Positions 55,297 to 64,000 of a DNA stretch of 64,000 bases are shown in pieces. Source of the DNA: CAVRCA01 sp963719345. Lineage in GTDB: Bacteria; Pseudomonadota; Alphaproteobacteria; Acetobacterales; Acetobacteraceae. The stretch covers positions 124,001-188,000 of the forward strand of contig CAVRCA010000001.1 of assembly GCA_963719345.1 (NCBI GenBank), written 5' to 3'. The notes beneath the pieces are model-generated. The model was not told the DNA's origin, searched no databases, and worked only from the letters and a program-made list of their open reading frames with translations. Both the position numbers and the translations under genes were made by a program. The number at the start of each line of letters is the position of its first letter. Within the stretch, counting starts at the first letter, position 1.

Positions 55297-56716
55297 CTAC
55301 CGCCCCAGAAACGCCCGCATGTGGGCCACCACGTCCGCCGCGGTTGCGGCGACCGTCGGATGCGTGGAGACCGGGTCGGCGACGTCGGCGATGCGGCGGA
55401 CATGGGCCGCGATGTCGGCGCCGGCGGTCGGCAACTGCACCGCCGCGCTGTAGAGGCTCCGCTGCATGTCGTTCGGCGGCTTGTCCGCCATAACGGTGAC
55501 TTGCGCCGCCGCCGGCTCGACGGGATGGGCCTCCACCGAGGCCGGCCCGTCGTTCGACGGCTCGTCGGCGAACGCGCCGAGCAGGTCGGGTGCCGCCGCG
55601 TCGCGCGGGGTAAGGGGTGCAAAGCCGAACAGTCGGCGCAGGGTCGCGATGATGGAAGTGTGGTCGAACGGCGTCGATCCCGCCGGGCGCAGGATGGTCC
55701 CGGGCCGCACGTAGGGCGAGACGATGACCGCCGGCACGCGCACGCCGAACGAGTTCGAACGCGAACCCGTCCGGCGTCGGCCCGCCGGGCGGCGTGGCGG
55801 ACGGCGGCACGACGTGATCGTAGCAGCCGCCATGCTCGTCATAGGTCACGATCAGCAACGTCTGGGGCCACCCCGGTCCCTGGCGCAGCGCGTTGTACAC
55901 CGAGGCGATCAGCGCCTCCCCCTGGGCCACGTCGTGCGGCGGATGCTGGTCGTTCGGCACCTTCCGCGCCACTTGGTCGGTGAAGTAGCGCGGCTCGATG
56001 AAACTGTAGGCCGGCAGTCGCCCGGCCGCGGCATCGCGGGCGAAATCCTCCTCGAAATGGTGGAAATGGGTGAACACCTCGGTCCACAGCCGCGCCAAGG
56101 TGGCCGCCTGCGGGATGTCGTGATAGTAGATCCGCCAGTCCTGGCCGACCCCTGACAGCCGATTGAACACCGTTTCCATCGAATACGGGAAGTGCGTCGG
56201 CGAGTTGTTCACCCAGCCGTTGGCCGTCGCGCAATGGACGAAGAACCGATTGGGCCAGGTCTGGCACGGCGCCGAGGCGTACCAACGGTCGGATACTCCG
56301 AATGCCCGCGCGAGCTGGCTGAGGACCGGCACTTGGTCGGGGGTGAAGTAGTGCATCACCGCGGCGGGGTCGGGCTGGGTCGCTCCGGCCGGCTGTCGCA
56401 TGTAGCTGTCCACGAAACCGCCCATCGTCGGCGCTCCGGGGTTCGGCTGCCCGCTGTCGGTGAGCCCCTGGATCTGCATGTGGATGTCGGTGAACAACTC
56501 GCCCGGGTCGGGATCAGGCACGCGCAGCGCCTCGGCGGTCAGCTCGGGCGATTTCCAGACCTGGAACGGTTGCTGCGAGCCGTCCGGCTTGTGCCAGACG
56601 TTCTGCTCCGTCCCGGCGAGGCCGTCGAAACCGGGACCACTCTCGTAAAGCGCGCCGAGCATCGAATCGAACGAGCGGTTCTCCAGCATCAGCACCACGA
56701 CATGCCTGATGTCCAT
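55297..56716 (-). CDS. Phospholipase C/phosphoesterase family protein, one frameshift
   Basis: About 472 residues of the alkaline-phosphatase superfamily (PF04185 type). VVVLMLENRSFDSMLG at the N-terminus with the family metal-binding ENRSFD, SDRWYASAPCQTWPNRFFVH, IVTYDEHGGCYDHVVPPS (second metal site) and, after a break, FGVRVPAVIVSPYVRPG and FDHTSIIATLRRLFG. One extra C at 55756 explains the break (GFAFNSFGVRV). No signal peptide or Tat motif is visible at ATG 56716, unusual for secreted members. Divergent from the cyclase gene; preceded by a TATAAT box. Confidence 0.82.
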
Positions 56717-56744
56717 CTTGCCCCCGTGTTCGACGTATGAGGCC

Positions 56745-56750
56745 ATTATA
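56745..56750 (-). promoter_or_regulatory. Consensus -10 box for the phospholipase C gene
   Basis: TATAAT reads on the minus strand at 56750-56745, 29 bases before the start codon, in a locally AT-rich patch of the GC-rich intergenic region. No good -35 match is seen at 16-18 bases upstream. Confidence 0.45.
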
Positions 56751-56854
56751 TAACCGAAACGAGGACGATTGTAACCTATCTCATGCCGGCGCCCGCTCTG
56801 GATCACCGGCGCCGAGGCGGCCTAGGCTCCGCCGGGACCAGGGAGGACGCTGCA

Positions 56855-57643
56855 ATGCCGCGCCGTTTGATCGACATCTCCGTGCCGCTGAAGGCGGGGA
56901 TCGCCAGCGACCCGCCGCACATGCTGCCGCAGATCCAGTATCTGGATCACCATCAGACCGCGCCGCAGATGGCCGAGCAGATGGGCGTGCGGGTCGACCA
57001 GCTGCCCGAAGGCGAGTACGCGGCGGTCGAACGGGTCGAGATCAGCACCCACAACGGCACCCATCTCGACGCGCCCTATCACTATTTCTCCCGGATGAAC
57101 GAGCGCCTCAAGCCGGGCGGCGAGCCGTCCTGGCGCATCGACGAGGTGCCGCTCGAATGGTGTTTTCAGCCGGCGGTGAAGCTCGACTTTCGCCATCTCG
57201 ACGACGGCTATGTCGCCACCCCGGACGACGTCGAGGCCGAACTCAAGCGCATCGGGCACAGCCTGCGCCCGCTCGAGATCGTCGTGGTCAACACACGGGC
57301 CGGGTCGCGCTACGGCGAAGCCGATTTCATCGACAGCGGCTGCGGCATGGGCAAGGCGGCGACGCTATGGCTGCTGGAGCGCGGCATCCGCCTGGTCGGC
57401 ACCGACGGCTGGAGCTGGGACGCGCCGTTCTCCTTCACCAGGCGCCGGGTCGCGGAAACCGGTGACGCCGGGCTGATCTGGGAGGGCCATCGGGCAGGGC
57501 GCGAGATCGGTTACTCGCACCTGGAAAAGCTCCACAACCTCGAACAGCTGCCGGCCCACGGGTTCGAGATCGCCTGCTTCCCGGTGAAGGTGCATCGCGG
57601 GTCGGCCGGCTGGACCCGGGCGGTCGCCGTTCTGCAAGACTGA
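56855..57643 (+). CDS. Cyclase family (kynurenine formamidase-like) metal hydrolase
   Basis: 262 residues. ISTHNGTHLDAPYHY near residue 63 is the HxGTHxDxPxH metal-binding signature; QIQYLDHHQTAPQM and GEADFIDSGCGMGKAATLWL are seen in the same subgroup. May hydrolyse or dehydrate a cyclic or N-formyl compound (relatives include kynurenine formamidase and isatin hydrolase); substrate not known. ATG 56855 follows GGGAGGACGCTGCA. Convergent with otsA. Confidence 0.8.
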   Translation: MPRRLIDISVPLKAGIASDPPHMLPQIQYLDHHQTAPQMAEQMGVRVDQLPEGEYAAVERVEISTHNGTHLDAPYHYFSRMNERLKPGGEPSWRIDEVPLEWCFQPAVKLDFRHLDDGYVATPDDVEAELKRIGHSLRPLEIVVVNTRAGSRYGEADFIDSGCGMGKAATLWLLERGIRLVGTDGWSWDAPFSFTRRRVAETGDAGLIWEGHRAGREIGYSHLEKLHNLEQLPAHGFEIACFPVKVHRGSAGWTRAVAVLQD

Positions 57644-57701
57644 CCGGCGAGCAGCGCGGCGATCAACGTATCCGCCCGCCAGGTCGTTCGGATGGGTTGA
57701 T

Positions 57702-59225
57702 TCAGTTGATTTGGCGCGGCGTCGGCCCGGTCGGCGCCGGCGCATGGCTCCCGTCGCGGGCGCGGCGCGCGGGTGGGGCAAGGGCCATGCCCTCGGGCGT
57801 GCGGCCGCTGCGCAGCCGCTGCCGGCTCGCCGCCGGCTCGTCGGCCGACAGCACGGCGCGCAACAGGGCGGCGATGAACGAGCGTCCCCAGGCGAGCGGC
57901 GAGGTGTGCTCGATCGCCTGCCAGAGCGCGCTCCAGCGATCCTGTCGCTCGATCAGCCCCATGCGCAGCGCCCGATCCAACGCGTCGGCCATGCCATCGG
58001 TGTCGTGCGGGTTGACCATCAACGCCGCGTCGAGTTGGCGGGCGGCGCCGGCGAACGGCGACAGCACCAGCACGCCCGGGTCCTGCGGGTCCTGCGCCGC
58101 GACATACTCCTTGGCGACCAGGTTCATCCCGTCGCGCAGCGGGGTGACCAACCCGACCCGCGCCTCGCGCATGAAGCCGGCCATCATCCGGCGGGCGCCG
58201 GCGCGGGCGACGATACGCAGCGGAGTCCAGTCGGGGTCGCCGAACTCGCTGTTGATACCGCCCGCCTCCCGGTCGAGCGCCGCCCGCAGCGTCTGGTAGG
58301 CGGCCACGTCCTTGCGCGACACGGCGGCGATCTGCAGCATGGTGGTCTGCCGCCGCCACTCGGGCCGCGTCTCAAGCAGCCGACGGAAGCCGGTCAGGCG
58401 CTGCAGCAGCCCCTTGGTCGGGTCGAGCCGGTCGACCCCGAGAATGAGCCGTTGTCCCCCAAGGCTGCGGCGCAGGCGCTCGGTGGCCGGCGACCGGACG
58501 GCAGCGGCTGCCGTCGCCGCGAACTCGCGAGGCTCGATCTCGACCGGGAACACGCCCAGCCGGATCCGCCGGCCCGGCATGTGCAGCCAACCCTCGGAGA
58601 AATCCAGCGCTCCGGCCAGCGACTGCGCCGCGTTGGCGAAGTTCTCGACGTCGCGATCGGTCTGAAAGCCGATGAGATCCGACGCCAGCAGGTCCTTGAT
58701 CAGCGCCGCCGCGTCCGGGACGTTGGCGAGCAGGTCGGTGCCGGGGAAGGGGATGTGCAGGAAGAAGCCGATCGGGCTGCGCACATGGCGCGCCCGCAGC
58801 AGCGCCGGCATCGCCATCAGGTGGTAATCATGCACCCAGATGAGGTCGTCGGGCCGCAGCAGCGGCAGCAGCGCGTCCACCATGCGGCCGTTGACCTCGC
58901 GATAGACCTGCGCGTCGCGGCGGTCGAACGCCATCAGTTCGGGCATGGTGTGCAGCAACGGCCAGAGCAGGCCGTTGGAGAAATTGCTGTAGTAGCGGTC
59001 GTGCTCCTCCTGGGTGAGGTCGACGGTGGCGAACGCCACCTTGTCGACATGCTCCACCTTTGCTCGCGCCGTGGCGGCCTCCGGCGACACCGTGCCGCTC
59101 CAGCCGAACCACACGCCGCCCCGCTTGGCCATCAGCCCCTCTAGGGCGACCGAAAGACCGCCGGCCTGGTTGCCCTGAGCCCCGGGGGCCGGCACCCTGT
59201 TGGACACGACCACGAGCCGGTTCAT
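57702..59225 (-). CDS. otsA: Trehalose-6-phosphate synthase
   Basis: 507 residues, GT20 transferase joining UDP-glucose and glucose-6-P. VVVSNRVPAPGAQGNQAGGL near the N-terminus (sugar-phosphate and UDP loop), WVHDYHLMAMP, PFPGTDLLANVP, GVDRLDPTKGLLQRL and VNPHDTDGMADALDRAL are signature segments. ATG 59225 follows GGAGG. The last 45 residues are a proline/arginine-rich tail not seen in short homologues. No otsB phosphatase is in the window. Confidence 0.92.
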   Translation of the reverse strand: MNRLVVVSNRVPAPGAQGNQAGGLSVALEGLMAKRGGVWFGWSGTVSPEAATARAKVEHVDKVAFATVDLTQEEHDRYYSNFSNGLLWPLLHTMPELMAFDRRDAQVYREVNGRMVDALLPLLRPDDLIWVHDYHLMAMPALLRARHVRSPIGFFLHIPFPGTDLLANVPDAAALIKDLLASDLIGFQTDRDVENFANAAQSLAGALDFSEGWLHMPGRRIRLGVFPVEIEPREFAATAAAAVRSPATERLRRSLGGQRLILGVDRLDPTKGLLQRLTGFRRLLETRPEWRRQTTMLQIAAVSRKDVAAYQTLRAALDREAGGINSEFGDPDWTPLRIVARAGARRMMAGFMREARVGLVTPLRDGMNLVAKEYVAAQDPQDPGVLVLSPFAGAARQLDAALMVNPHDTDGMADALDRALRMGLIERQDRWSALWQAIEHTSPLAWGRSFIAALLRAVLSADEPAASRQRLRSGRTPEGMALAPPARRARDGSHAPAPTGPTPRQIN

Positions 59226-62021
59226 AGTACCTCCAACAACGCGACCGGTAGCTTCGCAAGCAGCTCGCCGCACCGGGACCTCCCCTGAGCCCTCGGCGTA
59301 GCCAGGGCCGCCAAGCACGTCGTTCATTCGTCGTCCGCATAATTTACGCGGCAAAATTAAGGCAGTTCCCTGCCAAGCTGACTCCGAAACTCGGAGTTGC
59401 TCCGCCACGCCGTCGAGCCGCGCCGCCAGACGCGAAACGATCGTGACCATAGCTCGGCCTTCATGGGTGCGAGCGAACGCAACTGCGTGATCCGCCAAGT
59501 CTCCTGTTAATTGCAGCGGAACATAGGAGCCGCTGGCGAACAAGCCCGGCGCACGCCGGCGGTAGGCGAGCGTCCGGGCGATGATGGCCTGCTTCACCCT
59601 CCCGTCGCGCCAGTGGGCGACCAGTTCGGCGGGGCCGGCGTTGGCGGCCAGCGCCGACTGCGCGGTCGCCGTAGTCCACCGGCCGGCGGTTGTCGGGGTC
59701 GACGAGCGAAAAATCCCAGAACTCGTCGCCTTGGTAGAGATCGGGGATGCCGGGGCTGGTGAGCCGCAGCAGGGTTTGCGATAGCCCGTACACGGCGCCG
59801 GCGGGCGGCGATCCGGGCCGCAAACTCGGCGATCTCGTGGACGACGTGCGCCGGACGCGAGGCGTCCAGCACCTGATCGAGAAAGTTCTGGCAGGCGGTC
59901 TCGTATTCAAGGTTGGGGGCGGCCCATTCGGACTTCCGCTTGGCCTCCCGAAGCGATTTTTCCTGCCAGGCCGCGACGCGCTCGCGGAACACCGCCAGCC
60001 CCGCCGCGTCGTCCGCGCCAAGGGTAAGCGGCCACGCCGCCACCAGCGTCTGGTAGAGCATGATTTCGTCGGCCGCGTCGGGTGCCGGCGCGCCCTCGAT
60101 GTCGCGGCGCAACGGCGCGTTCAGCCGCATCCAGCGGGCGAGCGCGGCCTCCCACTCGTCGGGGATCTCGCTCAGCACCGCCAGGCGCACCCTCGTATCC
60201 TCGCCGCGCTTGTGGTCGTGCGTGGCGGTGGCGAGCAGGGCGCGCGGGAAAATGCCGGCGCCGCTCGCCGTTGGCGGCGTGGAACGCCGCGGGCGAGAGC
60301 GCGAACTGCGACGGCTCCGAGCCCACCTCGTTGCGGGAGAGCAGCCGGCCGTAGCGGTAAAAGGCGGTGTCCTCGACCGACTTGGCGGCGGTCGGCGACG
60401 AGAGCTGCTGGAAGCGCACCATGGCCCGCAGACGCTCCTGCCGCCGCGGGCCGGCGCGGCTCGCTGCGCACATCGGTGCCGCTCAGCCAGCCGCCGATGA
60501 GCTCAAGCAGCGGGAGGTCGGCGGCCCGCACCGTGCGCCGTGCCCCGTCCATCGCCCAGGCGAGCACGGTCGCATCCGCCTCCGAAATGCCGCCCATTCC
60601 GGCATAGATGCGGTAGACCGGGAAGTGGATCAGCAGCTCCTCGAGCGCCCGGCGCAGCGCGGTGAGCGTGTAGTCGCGCGTCGCGAAGGTCGCGCCGCGC
60701 CATGCGGTTGAGGGCGGCGGCGGTGGCGTAGAGCTCGCTGAACAGGCTTTCGCGCAGGATCTGCCGGCGCGCCGGCTTCGCCTCCTCCTCGAACGCAGCG
60801 GGCCGGCCGGTCAGCGTCGGACCAGAGCGCGTCAGCGGCGCCTCGCCGGCCGGGTCGTGCAGCACGCCCGGCGACGTCGTTCATGAAGTCGTAGCCGGTC
60901 GTGCCGTCGGTCAGCCAATCGGTCGGCAGCTGCTCGTGCGGCGCCAGGATCTTCTCGACCCAGATCACCGCCGGGTCCGTCGGGCAGCGCCTTCGGCCGC
61001 GCCGCGCCGGCGGACTCCAGCCGCCGTCGCAGCTTGCGGCAATAGGCGCGCGGGTCGGCAAGGCCGTCGACATGGTCGATGCGCACGCCGTCGATCAGGC
61101 CTTCGGCATAGAGCCGCAGGACGAAGTCGTGGGTGTCGTCGAACACCTTCGGCTGCTCGACGCGAATGCCGGCGAGGCTGTTGATGTCGAAGAACCTGCG
61201 CCAGTTGATCTCGTCGGCGGCGGCCCGCCACCAGGCGAGCCGGTAGTTCTGCCGTTCCAGCAGCCGGTGCAGCCGGTCGCGGCCCTTCGGGTCATCGGCG
61301 CGAAGGCGCGCCAGCACCGCCTCGATCGCGCCCGGATGCGCCCCGGCGGCCTCGCCGAAGCGCGGAGCGGGCCTCCGCGCGCGGCGGCGCATGCCCTCGC
61401 GCCCGCCGGAGCCGGGACCGATCGCCGTGAACGCGTTCCGCGAGGTCGTCGAGCGCCGCCGCCTCCCGGAGCACGGCGGCATACTGCCGCGGGTCGATCG
61501 GAAACCGGTGCGTGTCGTAGGCCGAGACGAACAGGCGGCCGTCCTCGGGATCGAATTTGAGGACGAGGTCGCCGGCGGCCAAGCGCCTCGCCGTAGGCGT
61601 GCCGAGAAACGGGGCCAGCAGCCGGCCGCGCAGCGTCGCGTCGGGCGGGTCCCAGTCGATGTCGAAATATTCCGCGTACGGACTGGCGCGGCCCCATTCC
61701 AGCACATCGAGCCACCAGGCATTGTCCGCGCCGCCGACCCCCATGTGGTTCGGAACGATATCGAGGATCAGCCCCATGTCGTGCCGGCGCAGCGCCTCGA
61801 CCAGGCGGCGGAGCGCCGGCTCGCCGCCGAGCTCCGGGTCGATCGCGTGGTGGTCGACGATGTCGTAGCCGTGCGTCGAGCCCGGCCGCGATTTGAGCAG
61901 CGGCGAGGCGTAGAGATGGCTGATCCCGAGCCGGTCCAAATAGGGAACCAGGTCCAGCGCGTGGTCGAGGGTGAAGTCCTTGTGGAACTGCAGGCGGGCG
62001 GTGGCCCGCAGACGCGCTCAT
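59222..62021 (-). pseudogene. treY: Maltooligosyltrehalose synthase TreY, frame broken by many indels
   Basis: GH13 isomerase making the terminal trehalose unit on maltodextrin. LDRLGISHLYASPLLKSRPG, STHGYDIVDHHAIDPELGGE, LILDIVPNHMGVGGADNAWW, GVRIDHVDGLADPRAYCRKL and ARPAHVVHEIAEFAARIA occur in order but across all three frames. ATG 62021 overlaps the malQ stop (ATGA). The C-terminus GELLAKLPVALLEVL ends at TGA 59222, overlapping otsA's ATG. Indels occur roughly every 150 bases with conserved residues intact, so sequence error is the main suspicion. Confidence 0.85.
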
Positions 62022-64000
62022 GCGCGCTTCCTCGCGTCGGCCAGGCCGCGAGCCGGCGCGGCGGTCGCTTGCTCGTCGAGCACCCGGTCGGCCGTGTCGG
62101 GAGACGCCGCCGCCAGTTCGGGTGCTCGTCGAGCGTGCCCGGAAGGTTCGGCTGTTCCCGCATCGCCAGCGCGTCTTCGACCGGGAGAAGCACGAGCTCG
62201 CAGGCGGCGCGGCCGACGTGGGCGATGGCCGCATCGACTGCACGCGGCCGGCTCGTCGGGGGGCGGCGGATCGCCTTCCGCGGCGCCGCTGTCGCGGAAA
62301 GCGTTCCAGAGCGCGGTCCGGTCCGCTCGCGCGTTGCGCGCGCTCCTCCGGGCTCGTCCCTCAGCAGTCCGAGGCTGCCCGCCAGTCGAGATCCGCGCTG
62401 CTCCACCAGCCGGCAACCGTCGGCAAATCATGCGTGCTGGTCATCGCGACGGCATCGCGGGTCCAGCTCGAGGGGCGGGTGAACCAGCCCTCGTCGCGCT
62501 CGAACCAGAGCACGCGCAGGCCCAGCACGCCCGGCCTCCGGCAACCGTCTCTGAGAAACCCTCGGGCACGGTGCCGAGATCCTCGCCCAGAACGATCGCG
62601 CGATGCCGCAGGATTCGAGCGCGATCAGCCGCAGCAGATCCTGCTCGGGCATGGCGAGGTACGCGCCCTCATCCGCGCCTGTGCCTTCCGGCATGACCCA
62701 GAGCCGGCTAACCCCATAGCGTGGTCGATGCGCACGCCGCCCGCATGCCGCAGGGCCGCGCGGATCATTTCGAGGAAGGCCGATAGCCGCTCTTGCGCAG
62801 CCCGCGCGGCGAGAAACCGACCAGGCCCCAGTTCTGTCCGTGCGGGCCGAGCGGGTCAGGGGGCGCGCCGACCGAAAGCCCGATCAGCATCTCGTCCTGA
62901 CGGCTCCAGGCGTGACTGCCGCCGGAATCGGTGCCGACCGCGAGATCGGAGATCAGTCCGATCGGCATGCCCGACGCTCGCGCCGCCTGCTGCGCCGCCG
63001 GAGGTCCGCTGTCGGCAAGGAACTGGAGCCAGGCATGGAAGGCGACTTCTCGCGGGTGGTCCTGCGGCAAACCGCGCCACGCCGGGGCTGTGCGGGTCGC
63101 GAAATTCCTCCGGCCAGTCCCGCCAGTGCCAGCGGCGGGGTCCTCGCCGAAGAAATGAGCGTGCAGCGCCTCGAATCGGGCGTGCAGCTCGAGACCGTCA
63201 CCCTGCTCGCGGCGGAATTCGGCAAGCTCGGCGCCGTCCGGTCGCGCTCCTGCGAAAGCGCGGCGGAAGGCGCGCAAGCGGGCGCGCGTCGCGGCGGGCC
63301 AGTCGATCAGCGGCAGGCTTCGAGCCGCGCCCGCTCCGCCGGATCGGGCTCGTCGGGCAGCTCCGCGTGCATGACGTTGAGCAGCGAGCGGCTGGACGGC
63401 GCGTACGGGCTGAACCGGTCGGGGTCGGCCGAGAACTGCGCATGGACCGGGCTGATCGCGACGGCGTCGCGCCATGCGCGGCGGCGGAGCGGACGAAATC
63501 GCGCAGGGCGGCGAAATCGCCGATGCCGCCATCGCCGGCGCGGCGAAGCGAGTAGAGCTGTGTCGCCAAGCCCCAGGCCCGGTCGCGGCCGACAATTTCG
63601 CGAACGCAGACGCAACGTCCGGGCGCGACGGCGAGCGTGACGAGAGTGCCGTCATCCAGCTCGAGGCGGTGATAGCCGAGTTCCGCAATCGCCGGGATGA
63701 CGCTGCCGTGATCCTCCGGCTGCGGCTTGTCCCTCCGAGACGTCCGCCGTCCTCGCGATGGATGCCGGAAACGGCCGGTTCGGCGCCGCAGTCGGATCGG
63801 CTGACCGGCGAGGCGGTTATCAGCGGAGGCAAGGTGGCGCCGGATTCTGCTCGCGCACTTTTGGCGACTCTCGGCAATCTCAGCGTCGCTGCCGGCCGGC
63901 AAGCCGAGTGCCGGCGAGCACCGCCCGCAGCGTATCGGGGGCGACGTCGTGCATCTCGCCGAAAGCATCGCGCCAGCGCGGCGCGATCCCCGCTTGCTCG
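62018..64000 (-). pseudogene. malQ: 4-alpha-glucanotransferase MalQ, partial and frame broken
   Basis: GH77 amylomaltase; the N-terminus lies beyond 64000. Pieces in order: VREIVGRDRAWGLATQLYSL, GDGGIGDFAALRDFVRSAAA, AISPVHAQFSADPDRFSPYA, PSSRSLLNVMHAELPDEP, GLISDLAVGTDSGGSHAW (family D-x-A-V-G motif), WVMPEGTGADEGAYLAMPEQ and AVAMTSTHDLPTVAGWW. At least ten frame changes occur. TGA 62018 overlaps the treY start. The extended middle domain is the type seen in bacterial MalQ with an N-terminal extension. Confidence 0.82.

Noticed and set aside
57702..59597. A continuous frame that fuses the TreY C-terminus to OtsA
   Set aside because: The stretch just before OtsA is not protein-like in that frame. 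In another frame GELLAKLPVALLEVL ends at a TGA overlapping the otsA ATG, the normal TreY end. An indel creates the apparent fusion.

Overview
The window is high-GC, densely coded DNA from what looks like an alphaproteobacterium. Protein style, gene order (glmU-glmS, gltX, urtABCDE-ureDABCEFG, malQ-treY-otsA) and small coiled-coil proteins fit Rhodospirillales, probably Acetobacteraceae. That placement is inference, because no rRNA or ribosomal protein gene is present.

Layout. 1-4572: a 3-hydroxybenzoate/gentisate catabolic cluster (gentisate dioxygenase, maleylpyruvate isomerase, MarR regulator, flavin hydroxylase, aromatic-acid transporter) with a compact divergent promoter. 4598-5631: a decayed tRNA-like sequence, an SDR gene and tRNA-Val(CAC). 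5740-11567: a DUF3108 protein, a decayed methyltransferase, then gph, glmU and glmS, all readable as protein but broken by many small indels. 11662-18858: beta-propeller protein, gabD, a coiled-coil protein, gor, class II DAHP synthase (one frameshift) and nicotinate phosphoribosyltransferase. 18859-28670: an IS-rich, AT-richer island with IS3, IS1380, IS5 and IS481 family elements, truncated lipoproteins, a broken c-type cytochrome and one gene split in two by IS5 plus IS1380. 28859-37136: gltX, a lipoprotein made mostly of tandem AGEQTGV repeats, an HtrA protease, SDR, acetate kinase, a helical small protein, a DUF1223 protein and a GST. 37190-49449: an acyl-CoA dehydrogenase/SDR pair and a twelve-gene urea uptake and urease operon on the minus strand. 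49665-57643: O-antigen ligase-like protein, beta-propeller, fatty-acid hydroxylase family protein, an intradiol dioxygenase paired with a MetE-like protein, a phospholipase C family protein and a cyclase. 57702-64000: otsA, treY and malQ (minus strand; trehalose and alpha-glucan metabolism), the last two fragmented by indels.

How genes work together. The left cluster takes up and hydroxylates 3-hydroxybenzoate, then opens and isomerises gentisate. UrtABCDE imports urea and UreABC with UreDEFG hydrolyses it to ammonia. TreY, MalQ and OtsA act on alpha-glucan, maltodextrin and trehalose.

A caution that affects the whole annotation: single-base indels break about eight isolated genes, and two stretches (7.2-11.6 kb and 59.2-64 kb) have an indel every 100-200 bases while the amino-acid sequence stays conserved. 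I think most of these are sequence or assembly errors. The methyltransferase at 6640-7499 and the genes in the IS island look more like real decay.
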